From: Mesostigma viride
Lineage: Eukaryota; Streptophyta; Mesostigmatophyceae; Mesostigmatales; Mesostigmataceae
Length of the DNA: 36,000 nucleotides
Direction of reading: 5' to 3'
Assembly: GCA_009746045.1 (NCBI GenBank)
Contig: RPFO01000016.1
Coordinates: 825,895-861,894 of the forward strand
The notes under the pieces were generated by a model, which did no database searches, had not been told where the DNA came from, and saw only the letters and a program-made list of their open reading frames with translations. Shown piece by piece: positions 10,268 to 19,032 of the stretch. A program made the translations under genes and the position numbers. Numbering within the stretch: the first letter of the stretch is position 1; every line of letters starts with the position of its first letter.

Positions 10268-13200
10268 CTAAACCTGGTCGCCACGATCAAGGTAGGCTGA
10301 GCCTGTTCTGCAGGGGCTTGGATGTTACTAGGAGCCTACTGGGGGTGTGCTAGCAACGTCACTTGCTACAAAGCCACTCCTAGTCGGTTGAAACTTCCCC
10401 CAACGGTAGCGGCTTCCCAAGTGATTCTTGCTACTCACTTGACATGATTAGATGTTTGGAGAACACTTGATGGTTTGGATAATTGGCTATTCCAGGTTGC
10501 CTGGAGTTGTATTTCAGCCATCCCACGTTGGGATGTCATCAGCTGTACTTCTGTGCCATCAGCTGTACCACTGTGGGCGCTTCTGAACGCAGTTTGTGTC
10601 GAGATCTATGGATAGCCGCCATAGCTAGGTTACAGATAGGTTTGGACGTTACGGTCCTCCTGAGGCCACATCACATCAGCCTCGATGGGATTAGTTTGTT
10701 TATGTCTGGGCTGGGCTGCAGCCATCGGAATCTTCTGATTGTTTATCTTACTTGTAGAGCATGGCGATGATTTCCCACTATCCCTACCTCACTGGGTCAC
10801 AGAGGCTATTCGCACCCTCTTCGATTCAGCTGGAGCCTGCCGATTTAACCTGCCAATTACTATCCACCCGTACCCGGGTGTGCTCATGCAGGACCGCTCA
10901 TCAATCGGACCTATGTTTGTGGTTGGTTGGTTCGCAAAGCGATGGTTGTTGCACCGGTGACGGGCGGGCGCTACTGCTGCCACCCACCACCCACGACCTG
11001 CCATCCACCACTTGCCACCCATCACATGCACAGGACCGTGTGAACAAGATCTACAAACAGATGGAGGACCTCACCTCCGTTTGAATGTCATGATGGCCGT
11101 CCGGTATCACCACCACCATCCGTCACGGCTCATCCCTTTTCCCTCACCCAGGACCGTGCGAACGAGATCTACAAGCAGATCGAGGACCTCAAGTCTCTTC
11201 GTGGGCGCGGGATGGAGGCCATTCTCGCGGCATGCCTCTACATCGCGTGCCGGCAGGAGAGCAAGCCGCGCACGTTCAAAGGTGAGCACGCACATTTGGA
11301 ACCGCACTGATGTCGTCAGAATGCTTGCAACCAACTGTTAGTTCTGGGTGCTATCAACCTTGTGGGCACAACAGGGGTATGTAATGTCCCTAGCTGGATT
11401 TGCCTGCATGGGTCGCTTACGGGCGTCAAATTGTGCCCTCATCCCTGCTCTAATGTCCCTAGCTGCATTTGCCTGCATGGGTCGCTTAAGGGCGTCAAAT
11501 TGTGCCCTCATCCCTGCTCTAACGTCCCTAGCTGGATTTGCCTGCATGGGTCGCTTAAGGGCGTCAAATTGTGCCCTCATCCCTGCTCTAACGTCCCTAG
11601 CTGGATTTACCTGCATGGGTCGCTTAAGGGCGTCGATTGTGCCCTCTTTCCTGCTCTAACGTCCCTAGCTGGATTTGCCTGCATGGGTCGCTTAAGGGCG
11701 TCGATTGTGCCCTCATCCCTGCTCTAACGTCCCTAGCTGGATTTGCCTGCATGGGTTGCTTAAGGGCGTCGATTGTGCCCTCATCCCTGCTCTAACGTCC
11801 CTAGCTGGATTTGCCTGCATGGGTCGCTTAAGGGCGTCAAATTGTGCCCTCATCCCTGCTCTAACGTCCCTAGCTGGATTTGCCTGCATGGGTCGCTTAA
11901 GGGCGTCAAATTGTGCCCTCATCCCTGCTCTAACGTCCCTAGCTGGATTTACCTGCATGGGTCGCTTAAGGGCGTCGATTGTGCCCTCTTTCCTGCTCTA
12001 ACGTCCCTAGCTGGATTTGCCTGCACGGGTCGCTTAAGGGCGTCGATTGTGCCCTCATCCCTGCTCTAACGTCCCTAGCTGGATTTGCCTGCATGGGTTG
12101 CTTAAGGGCGTCGATTGTGCCCTCATCCCTGCTCTAACGTCCCTAGCTGGATTTGCCTGCATGGGTCGCATAAGGGCGTCAAATTGTGCCCTCATCCCTG
12201 CTCTAACGTCCCTAGCTGGATTTGCCTGCGTGGGTCGCTTAAGGGCGTCGATTGTGCCCTCACAATGCCGGCTCTCTTCCACCATCCCCCCCCCCGTGAC
12301 GTGTGCCAGAGATTTGTGCGGTGACCAAGGATGCGTCCAAGAAAGAGATCGGCCGCTGCTACAAGTTCATCGTTGCGCAGCTCGAGCACAACATGGGCGA
12401 GTTCCAGGGATTCTCCCGCGACTACCTGGTGCGGCGGCCCTGTTGCATAAAATATAATAACTGTGATAATTTTTGTCCTGCAAGTACAACATGGGACTGC
12501 CTTTGTACGGTGGCCCTGTCGCGTGAAATAGGACAAAATGTTGATCATGCTGACACTACAAATATGATCAGGGACTACCTGGTACAGTGGCCCTGTAACA
12601 TAACATAAAGTAACCGTGATCATTTCAATCATACGGGACTGCCTGGTGCGGTGGCCCTGTATGATGAAATAGCACTGCTACAATAATGAGGGACTGTATG
12701 GTGCGCCGGTTCTGTAAAATAGGATAAAACAATCGTGACAATGTTAATACAAGGAGGGACTGCCTAGTACGGCGGCCTTGTTCTTTGCAGGGGCCTCAAG
12801 AGCTTGTAGCACCACCCGGTATGGTGGCCCGGTTAAATGATAATAGCAATGTTCATTATACTCATGTGGGGGCCCCTGAATAACTAATACGAAGGGACTA
12901 CCTTTGTGTTGGCAACGTTCTTGTCTCCCAACCACGATGTGTTGGTCTCTGGGCCTTTCCCTCCCCTCCTTGCCTCTTGCATGCCCCCGGCCTTCCCAGC
13001 GCTGCTTCCTCGCACCTGGGCCGGTGTGCGCCTGGGCCTCTCTCCCCCATTCTTTCTCCTACAAGTTTTCTCCTGCATGCACCTATGCTTCATCATCTTC
13101 TTTTGCTCGCCCCCCAAAACACACACACACAATACTATACTATACTATACTATACTATAGTGAACACACACACACACACAATGCTATACTATAGGGAACA

Positions 13201-15261
13201 CACACACAATACTATACTATAGTGAACACACACATTCACAAACACAACGCTGCTTGTGTTCGGGCCTGGGCGCCTGTCCCTGTTCCTGCCTCTACTCCAT
13301 TCTAATTATAATAACACAGTTTCGTGCTTCAAGGTGACGGCGGTCAGATATCTCCCAAACTCCCTCTCCCTCTCCCTTCACTCCCTTTCCCCCCTCCACT
13401 CCATTCACCCCCTCCACTCCATTCACTCCCTTCACTCCCTTCACTCTCCTTGCTTCCCCCACTCCCCAGCGCCGCTTCTGCTCACGCCTGGGCCTGTCTC
13501 ACGAGGTCGTGCGCGCATGCGAGGAGGTGGTGGACCGCGCCAACGCGCTCGTCTACGTCCACCACAGCAAGTCGCCGCCCTCGGTCGCCGCCGCCGTCAT
13601 CTTCCTTGTCGCTCAGCTATCCGACAACAAGAAGACGCAGAAAGGTGAGCGCGGGTCGGGGGGGGAACGAGGAGCAGAAGGAGAGGAGGGTCGGCAATTA
13701 GGGGAGGGTTTGCATCGCTTCTAGCTGTATGCATGCTGCTTTGATGGCTGACCGCGGGGATGCCGAGGGTGGCTCTTGTGTTTAGTATCCTGACAGGCTC
13801 TGCGAGGTGGGCAAAGTGGAAACCTCGCAGCCACCACTATGAAATAAAATAATAGAACACATGGTAGACCAGCGTCATCTTGCTTTCTGGTCTCTCAAGT
13901 AGTTCCCGACCACAAGGAAGACACAGAAAGGTGAGGGAGGGCAAGAGAGGCGCGTTCACCGGTGGCTTTGTGAGGGTGGGCTGGGACAGTCTGCGGATGT
14001 CGCAGCCACCCCTGTTATCATTATTATTACTACGACAATTATTAATATTATTGCTATTATTATTATTATTGCTCCTGGTGTCGCAACTCCTCGAAAGGAG
14101 ACACAGAAATGTGGGCGGGCGAGGGTTGGCACCCCGTACAAGTAAGGTGGCAGGTGGGCGGGCACGGGCGGTGGACAGTAATGTAATCGTGCTCCTGTCA
14201 TCTCTCGGCTACACCTACTATGGTGGGCTGCCAGCATGACTATGTGTCCCACGGTCGTAACTTTTCATGTTGGTTCTACCCATCGGGCCATGTACCTAAT
14301 ATCAAGGAGCCAACCAGCTTATGCTTGCTTTTGTTGCCTGGCGCCAGACATTTGTGATCGTCTCAGGTGGCCTCCACTAATTAACGAATAATTATCTGTA
14401 ATGGTAGTGCCATAATAATCAGTAAGTATGCATAATAATCAGTAAGTATGCATTATAATCAGTAAGTATGCATAATAATCAGTAAGTTTGCATAATAATC
14501 AGTCTCTAATCAGTAAGTATGCATCGCTTAGGCCAAATGGTTGTAAAAATATGCGAGATATTGCCGCAGCCGCGGTTGTCGCAACTAACATTGTGATAAA
14601 TTAAATTGCTATTACTACACTCAGTCCCGTTGGGAAGCCGCAGAGCATATACTCAATTGATGTCCCGAGAAGCCTATACTCAATTGATGTGAAGAAGCCT
14701 ATACTAATCTGAGTCTAGTTGCTAGCATAGGCTATGAGGCAGGGCCCCGATTGGCATAATCGTGGCCATGGAGGGTGCGACTCGCTTCCCTACTGGAGGA
14801 AGCTTTTGGCCTCCACTACCTGATGCCAAGCCAGCTTCTCCTGCATCTTTTTCCATGTCACTGAGATGTCTAGGGTCCCCATGTCAGCGTCTAGTAACTC
14901 TAGTTGATCTTGGAAGGTGCAGGATCCTTTTCCGAGTTTGGCTTTGGCTTGCATACATAGCCTTTGTGAAAAAAAACAATTTGTTTGATTATGTGTTGCC
15001 CTGTGCATCTCATCGAAGTTCTAACCACCCACCAGACATTGCGGTGCTCGTGGGTGTCTCGACTAATAAATAATAATCTTGTCCGTCTGTGCGTTGCTTA
15101 TGAACTGAAACTGTAACAACCCACCAGAAATCGCGTTGGTCGCGGGTGTCTCGGACGTGACTCTAAAGCACGCATACAAGGACCTGCTAGCAAAGGCCAC
15201 CGAGCTCGTGCCCAGCTGGTTTGCGCCCGAATCCGCCGTGCTTCAGCTGCCGTCACCTTGA
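9009..15261 (+). CDS. TFIIB: Transcription initiation factor IIB, 6 exons, 310 aa
   Basis: TFIIB bridges promoter-bound TBP and RNA polymerase II in the nucleus. Exons: 9009-9358, 10267-10291, 11152-11281, 12310-12428, 13470-13644, 15128-15261. All introns are GT-AG and phases join exactly, giving 310 codons and a stop, close to the usual 310-320. The zinc ribbon uses C7, C10, C27 and C30 (CPEC ... CKQCG). A B-reader-like [10 protein letters not shown] is at 59-68. Two cyclin folds follow (about 105-205 and 212-305): the first holds [16 protein letters not shown] and [15 protein letters not shown], the second [10 protein letters not shown] and AQLSDNKK. The end, VPSWFA...LPSP, resembles plant TFIIB. 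Exon 4's donor (CTG|GTGCGG) is weak and set by homology. Introns carry junction copies, arrays and a LINE piece. Exon joining is inferred without RNA data. Confidence 0.93.
9749..10266. repeat. Repeats in TFIIB intron 1
   Basis: A GACT-type repeat (GACCGACTGACCGACTGG and variants) is at 9749-9808. At about 9970-10100 a ~40-bp unit containing GCAGGATTCCTTA and CTCAGCAG occurs about four times. At 10182-10222 ACCCACCCGCACAACACACAC is duplicated. A CA dinucleotide run (about 10225-10266) ends at the exon-2 acceptor. Confidence 0.8.
10267..10291 (+). CDS. TFIIB: TFIIB exon 2, a 25-nt microexon
   Basis: Between CACACACACAG and GTAGGC lie 25 nt that complete the split Arg codon of exon 1 and encode LNLVATIK. 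This fits the conserved TFIIB sequence after GGMAER and before the KDRANEIYK region. Without it exon 1 cannot join exon 3 in frame: exon 1 ends in phase 2 and exon 3 starts in phase 0. The acceptor lies at the end of a CA repeat instead of a normal pyrimidine tract. Confidence 0.88.
11034..11084 (+). pseudogene. Decoy copy of the start of TFIIB exon 3
   Basis: A CACAG acceptor is followed by a copy of the first ~48 nt of exon 3, 118 bp upstream of the real one. It reads [16 protein letters not shown] and then TGA, against [16 protein letters not shown] in the real exon. The phase matches exon 2, so splicing to it would stop translation after 16 codons. It is either a dead duplication or a poison-type terminal exon. 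Confidence 0.8.
11386..12262. repeat. 68/69-bp satellite array in TFIIB intron 3 with higher-order structure
   Basis: Thirteen tandem units begin GTCCCTAGCTGGATTTGCC (with TTACC, TGCGT and other variants). Unit types differ by CAAATTG versus CGATTG, CTCTTTCC versus CTCATCCC, and GGTTGC versus GGTCGC. Units 3-7 and 8-12 show the same variant order, giving a five-unit higher-order repeat of 342 bp (11524 to 11866). The array fills almost all of intron 3 (11282-12309). ORFs across it on both strands are artefacts of the repeat. Confidence 0.92.
12419..12915. repeat. Degenerate array of exon-4/intron-4 junction copies
   Basis: The real junction GACTACCTG|GTGCGGCGGCCCTGT (12420-12444) is followed by about seven diverged copies starting near 12493, 12571, 12635, 12690, 12755, 12811 and 12893, spaced 55-82 bp. 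Each keeps a GGACTNCCTNGTNCGGTGGCC-like core. Most also keep the AT-rich tail (ATAAAATA...GTGATAAT) of the start of intron 4. The first third of intron 4 is thus built from copies of its own 5' splice region. Confidence 0.85.
13119..13469. repeat. CACACA/TATACTATAC repeats and pyrimidine tract before exon 5
   Basis: At 13119-13245 CA runs alternate with ACTATACTATA-type units three times, each with TATAG(T/G)GAACACACAC. At about 13350-13468 a long CTCCCTTCACTCC-type pyrimidine tract leads to the CCCCAG acceptor of exon 5. It is an unusually long polypyrimidine tract. Confidence 0.8.
13880..14125 (+). pseudogene. Two degenerate copies of the TFIIB exon-5 donor end
   Basis: The end of exon 5 (GACAACAAGAAGACGCAGAAAG|GTGAGC, ending 13644) recurs as GACCACAAGGAAGACACAG AAAG|GTGAGG near 13908-13935. 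It recurs again, more decayed, as GGAGACACAGAAATGTGGG near 14096-14114. A following CTCGCAGCCACC(A/C)C word also recurs (about 13827 and 14000), so a larger segment was duplicated. The first copy keeps a functional-looking donor. Confidence 0.7.
14405..14525. repeat. 20-bp tandem repeat in intron 5
   Basis: About five copies of CATAATAATCAGTAAGTATG with small changes. A second small repeat, AGCCTATACTCAATTGATGT, occurs at 14645-14705. Confidence 0.85.
14605..14965 (-). mobile_element. LINE 3' fragment inside TFIIB intron 5
   Basis: Read on the minus strand, [14 protein letters not shown]...[18 protein letters not shown] resembles the ORF2 C-terminus of the LINE at 16.8-17.1 kb (TFKEQLVEDMG...LSVIWKKMMDKAKWAQVI). 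It is followed by a degenerate hairpin (CAGTCCCGTTGGGAAGCCGC on plus) and an AT-rich tail at 14600-14650. It is a 5'-truncated copy, antisense to TFIIB, with no complete gene. Confidence 0.7.
15036..15073 (+). pseudogene. Decoy copy of the start of TFIIB exon 6
   Basis: CCACCCACCAG is followed by a diverged copy of the first ~32 nt of exon 6, 92 bp upstream of the real one. Joined to exon 5 it would read [12 protein letters not shown] and stop (TAA), versus [12 protein letters not shown] in the real exon. The acceptor is as good as the real one (CAACCCACCAG). Confidence 0.8.
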
Positions 15262-15330
15262 TATTCATTTCATTCATTCATGTGCTTCCGTTGGGAGAGC
15301 CAAATAGATATTAATTGATTCAATTACTAT
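15262..15330 (-). mobile_element. Very short LINE 3' tail just after the TFIIB stop
   Basis: An ATTCATTTCATTCATTCATG tail is followed by TGCTTCCGTTGGGAGAGCC, the tail-plus-hairpin order of the LINE 3' ends on the minus strand. If real, it forms part of the TFIIB 3' UTR. Confidence 0.4.
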
Positions 15331-15334
15331 CCCT

Positions 15335-15515
15335 TAGGCTGCGCACGTCATGTGGGTACCAATAAAGGAACCTTCAACCCCTACACGCAACGACGAGGGA
15401 GGGCGCCCTAGCTTCTCTCACTGCCCTAAGTGGGCAGGCCACATAGTGCTCTCTCTGCATCATGGTGCGGGCACAACTTTGGGTGCAATAAAGCCTCGGC
15501 ATAGCAAAAGTGTTG
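15335..15515 (-). mobile_element. LINE family B 3' fragment
   Basis: The reverse complement matches the plus-strand copy at 3345-3545 over most of its length: GATGCNGAGA, GAGAAGCT, AGGGGTTGAAGGTTCCT, GGTACCCACATGACG. It ends in an AT tail to the left (GATATTAATTGATTCAATT). It lies directly downstream of TFIIB in inverted orientation. Confidence 0.65.
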
Positions 15516-16204
15516 CGGATTCAATAAGGCTGCCCCATGGGCCTGAGGCCCACAGTTAGGCCCATGGGACACATTAATTTAGAGGCGCAGGATTGGGAGA
15601 ATATAAAAGCCGATCTCCCGGAGCTCGAGGGGTTTTAGGGGCATACCCAGGGTTGACCACATGCAAACCCAACTTGATATACCATGGGCAATTATTGTTG
15701 TTATATAATACCATCATGGCTTGTGACGCATTTCAATCCCATAGCATCCTGCCATGCATGTCCAGTGGTAAAACCATCCTGGGGCCCAGAGCTAGGGGAT
15801 TTGCAAGCATGCCCACAGGCTGGGGCTAGCTGGCGTGCCTGGAAATAAACAGTGTGGGCCCCTGCACAATGGTATGCCATCTCTTCGATCTCAAGTCCTG
15901 CATGGTAGTCCAAGCTAGAGAGACTAGTTGGGAATGTTTTTTAAAAATGTTAATTTGAAAAAATTAAAATAAGTTATAACATATGACTCCGTTGCATGGG
16001 AGATCATGTATTAAAATTAAATCAAATGGCCGGTCCGCATTCTCCCGATTTCTGGCCTGCGCTGGTTGTCTCCTTGATATTAAAATTAAATTAAATTATA
16101 ACATGACTCCGCGTCATCGCGCGCCCCGAGCTAGCACATTCAGACCTGGCTGGACTGTCTAGTCTTGGAGGCGAGCTAGGGCGGTGGGGTTCGAGATTGA
16201 TGTC
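15516..16204. other. Mixed stretch with repeat pieces
   Basis: No gene recognised. GGGCCTGAGGCCCACAG is flanked by CCCATGGG near 15535-15570, a local palindrome. AT-rich pieces with GACTCCGTTGCATGGGAG (about 15983) and ATGACTCCGCGTCATCGCG (about 16101) look like LINE 3'-end remnants. A word CCCGATTTCTGGCCTGCGCT near 16045 recurs at 34441 and, inverted, at 34150. Confidence 0.4.
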
Positions 16205-16627
16205 AAACTGAGGTGATGGTGATTGGGGCCTCCAGTCGCCCACCGCTGCTGCGCCTGCTCGACGGGACGGAGGTCCCGTTCCGTGACCGCTTCAAACTGT
16301 CGGGAAGCATGCTCCCTGACACCGCCGACGATGTGGACATCCGCATCGGCCTGGCCTGGGCCATGCTCCGTTCGCTCAACACCTACTGGCGCTCGCAGGG
16401 CCTGGGCGAGCACCGCAAGCGCATGCTCTTCAAGGTCCTCGTCCTCACGGTGCTCACGTATGGCGCCGAGGCGTGGACACTCACGGACACACTGGCAGCT
16501 AAGCTAAACGGCACGGTTTACAGGATGCTCCGACAGGTCCTGAACGTAGGGTTTTTCAAGCGTAGGTCATTAGAGTCTTTGTATCAGACCTACGGATGCC
16601 TCGTTCGGACGAGATTAGGCAGCGTAT
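16205..16627 (+). mobile_element. LINE L0, first piece (ORF2 after the reverse transcriptase)
   Basis: The plus frame encodes a section of non-LTR ORF2 just past the RT palm: FKLSGSMLPDTADDVDIRIG, then KVLVLTVLTYGAEAWTLT and a Tyr/Arg-rich stretch ending LYQTYGCLVRTRLGSV. The same section occurs in LINE L1 (minus) as KVLVLPVLTYGAETWTLT. L0 breaks at 16627 where L1 is inserted. The reading resumes at 19447 after the duplicated AGGCAGCGTAT, running into FVGHLACTSQVD. Confidence 0.75.
16617..16627. repeat. Target-site duplication of LINE L1, left copy
   Basis: AGGCAGCGTAT here is repeated exactly at 19447-19457. It flanks the L1 insertion and joins the two halves of L0 in phase with the homologous LINE protein. 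Confidence 0.85.
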
Positions 16628-16647
16628 TAATTAATTAATTAATTAGA

Positions 16648-16674
16648 CTCGTGCTCCCGTTGGGGAGTCACGGA
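16648..16674 (-). other. LINE 3'-terminal hairpin (L1)
   Basis: TGCTCC and GGAGCA arms enclose CGTTGGGGAGTCAC, with one bulged base, next to the TTAA tail. The same structure is at 17212-17240 and 33019-33044, so it is a conserved 3' end, probably the site read by the element's reverse transcriptase. Confidence 0.7.
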
Positions 16675-17154
16675 GCATTAACCCCGATGGATGGATGGAT
16701 GGGTGCAAACAGTCCTACCGGTCTAATCTATCTACATTGGCTACATACTACATCTATCTAACAGCATTCTAACTACAACATCTATCTACGCAGCCGCACG
16801 CTGCCCTAGGGGAGCTATCGATCTGGCGTGCCTCCCATGGGATTGCACACGCGGGCGCTTCCCCACTGGGGGGGGCTCGTTGTCCTCTATGACCTGGGCC
16901 CACTTGGCCTTGTCCATCATCTTCTTCCAAATCACGGAGAGGCCTAGGCCCCCCATGTCCTCTACTAGCTGTTCCTTGAAGGTGCGGGCCTTGCAGCGTC
17001 TAACATCACTGGGCCCAGCCCACGTCAGGAGGTGCCGGCCAGGCTGGGCTGGTCGCAGTCCTGCGGGGGGGCCACGTGAGGTGTCTACTTGGTTGGTGCG
17101 AGCTAGGTGCCCTACTAGCTGCAGGCGTCGTTGCTTAAAGGGCATGCCCTGGTA

Positions 17155-17208
17155 ATTAATTAATTAATTAATTAATTAATTAATTAATTAATTAATTAAT
17201 TAATTAAA
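17155..17208. repeat. TTAA tetranucleotide tail of LINE L2
   Basis: About 13 copies of TAAT/TTAA; the 3' tail of L2 on the minus strand. Confidence 0.9.
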
Positions 17209-17814
17209 CACGTGCTCCCGTTGGGGAGTCACGGAGCACTGAAGTGCTTGTAATCCCTGTGTGTGCACTACAGGAGAAAGGGCAGAGACCCCCAGTCCCC
17301 TTCATGCCAAAGGCATGCCACAGCTGCAATCGGGCGCGGCTAGCTAAAAGGACAGGCTAACGATCCGGCAAACTGTGGGTGCAATAAGACCCATGTAAGC
17401 GGGGCATAACAAGTATAGCGTGAGCAAGTAATCTGACCATAGCACGGGCGTAGCATGGCTGTGCTATGACTAGGCTAAGGCTATGGCTGGTTGTGTACCG
17501 TGCGTTGGCGGCACGTGACTAGGGATGTTGGCACAGCTAGGCGAACATTCTAGGCATGGCTGCCTTAGCGGCAGTGACTCCAATGGTTACAATTGCTAGG
17601 GCTATTGCTATCTATTCTAGCCCGCTGGGGGTGTCCACATCTTGTGGTTGATCATCAGGTCCCCGCCCCTCCAGTACACCTTGGGCTTCTGGGGGTCCTG
17701 CTTATGGCGGAGGTATTCCGGCCACAGGTCGCGTCGCTGCTAGGTTGCTGAGCGGGGGTCGGGTCGTCATCCAGCGTCCAGGTGAGGTCGTGCAACCTCT
17801 TGTGACGAGAGAGG
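17155..17814 (-). mobile_element. LINE L2, ORF1-type copy nested in L1
   Basis: A 660-bp insertion in L1 flanked by ATGCCCTGGTA (17144-17154 and 17815-17825). On the minus strand it starts inside an ORF1p-like C-terminal domain (SRHKRLHDLTWTLDDD, then LWPEYLRHKQDPQKPKVYWR in another frame). It continues through a ~430-bp 3' UTR to the hairpin (17212-17240) and a TTAA tail of about 54 bp. ORF1-like code running straight into the 3' UTR, with no ORF2, is shared with the plus-strand copy near 32.4-33.06 kb. Removing L2 joins LYQG and MPFKQRRLQLVGHLA of L1 in a way that matches L0. Confidence 0.8.
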
Positions 17815-18273
17815 ATGCCCTGGTACAGGTCCTCATTGCGGACATGAGCAGCATATCCTACTCTGAAAATGGAACGCAGCATGCTGGTGACCGCGCCGTC
17901 CATGCAGCTTGCGGGCCAGGTCGGCGGTGAGGGTCCACGTCTCGGCTCCATACGTGAGAACAGGAAGCACGAGGACCTTGAACAGGTCCTGTTTCTCGAT
18001 CTTGCCCAGGGGCTTGCGCCACAGGGCCCGGTACTGGCGTAAAGCGTGCCAGGCGAGGGAGATGCGATGGTCCACATCAACCTCGCAGCTGGGGAGCAGG
18101 CTGCCCAGCAGCTTAACGCGGTCCCGATACAGGACTCGAGAGCCGTCTAGGAGATAGAGGGGCGGCGGTGGGTTGGTGAGCCCAACCGCCAGGGCCTCTG
18201 TCTTCTTGCTGACCTCCTGAGCCCCACTGCACGGGCCTCGAGAGCCAGGCAGTCAAGCCATGTCTGCACGTGC

Positions 18274-19032
18274 TCAGTGTCCTCGAAGAGGGTGGTGTCG
18301 TCTGCGTAGATGATGTCTGCCAGCCGAATCTCCGTGTCCGCACCGCCATGCATGCCAGAATTTGTTAGCAACCTGCACTCCTGGTTCCCTGCCCACGATG
18401 CGGGTAAATCGCTTGCGCGCCTGAATCATTACGTATTCGACAACAATAATGAACAGGTAGGGCGACAGCACGCAGCCCTGCCACACACCCTTCTGTAAAG
18501 GGCATGGGGGCGTGGTCCCGTAAGAAGTGCGCACCGAAGTGGTGGACCCTTCATACAGGTTGCGGATGACCGCAATCAGGGGGCGGGGGATCCGGAACAA
18601 CTCGAGGATGTCCCAAAGCGCAGGCCAGAAAACTGAATCGAAGGCTTTGATGAAGTCCACCAGCACAAGGTGCAAAGGGGACTCACCAGGCTGAAGGCGT
18701 TGCAGTTCCTCCACCAGGCGGCGAGTAGCGAAGAGCGCCTGTACTGTGTTGCGACCTGAACGGAAGCCGTGCTGAGTCTCGCTGAGGTGACCGTCCAGGG
18801 CCGTGCGCAGGCGGTTCAGGATGAGCCGCATACTTGAAGCTTGAGGGGGGCACTTTGAATGCATGCACCCCTCTGTAGTTGCCGGGGTCGGCAGGCGACC
18901 CCTTGTTCTTGTACAGCATCGTGCGAAAACTGTGTTGCCAGGCCGCTGGAGGTGGTTGCGACGACAGCAGAAGGCGGTTGCAGATGTCCCGGAAGAGCAG
19001 CATAACACCTGTGTCCTCGAATTCGGCTGCAA
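18274..19032 (-). pseudogene. Non-LTR reverse transcriptase domain of LINE L1
   Basis: The best-preserved section of L1 ORF2. Fingers and palm motifs are readable: QHGFRSGRNTVQAL, LVLVDFIKAFDSVFW (catalytic Asp in the FIKAFDSV motif), QKGVWQGCVLSPYLFIIVVE (template/primer grip), and in another frame YADDTTLFEDTEHVQTWLD, the YxDD catalytic motif, near 18.3 kb. The order and spacing match LINE RTs, not Ty3 RTs. At least two frameshifts separate the motifs, so no active enzyme is encoded. No endonuclease domain is present because of the 5' truncation. Confidence 0.85.

Noticed and set aside
11348-12285. Tandem ORFs with repeated [17 protein letters not shown]-type peptides
   Set aside because: Products of the 68/69-bp intronic satellite, on both strands, inside TFIIB intron 3.
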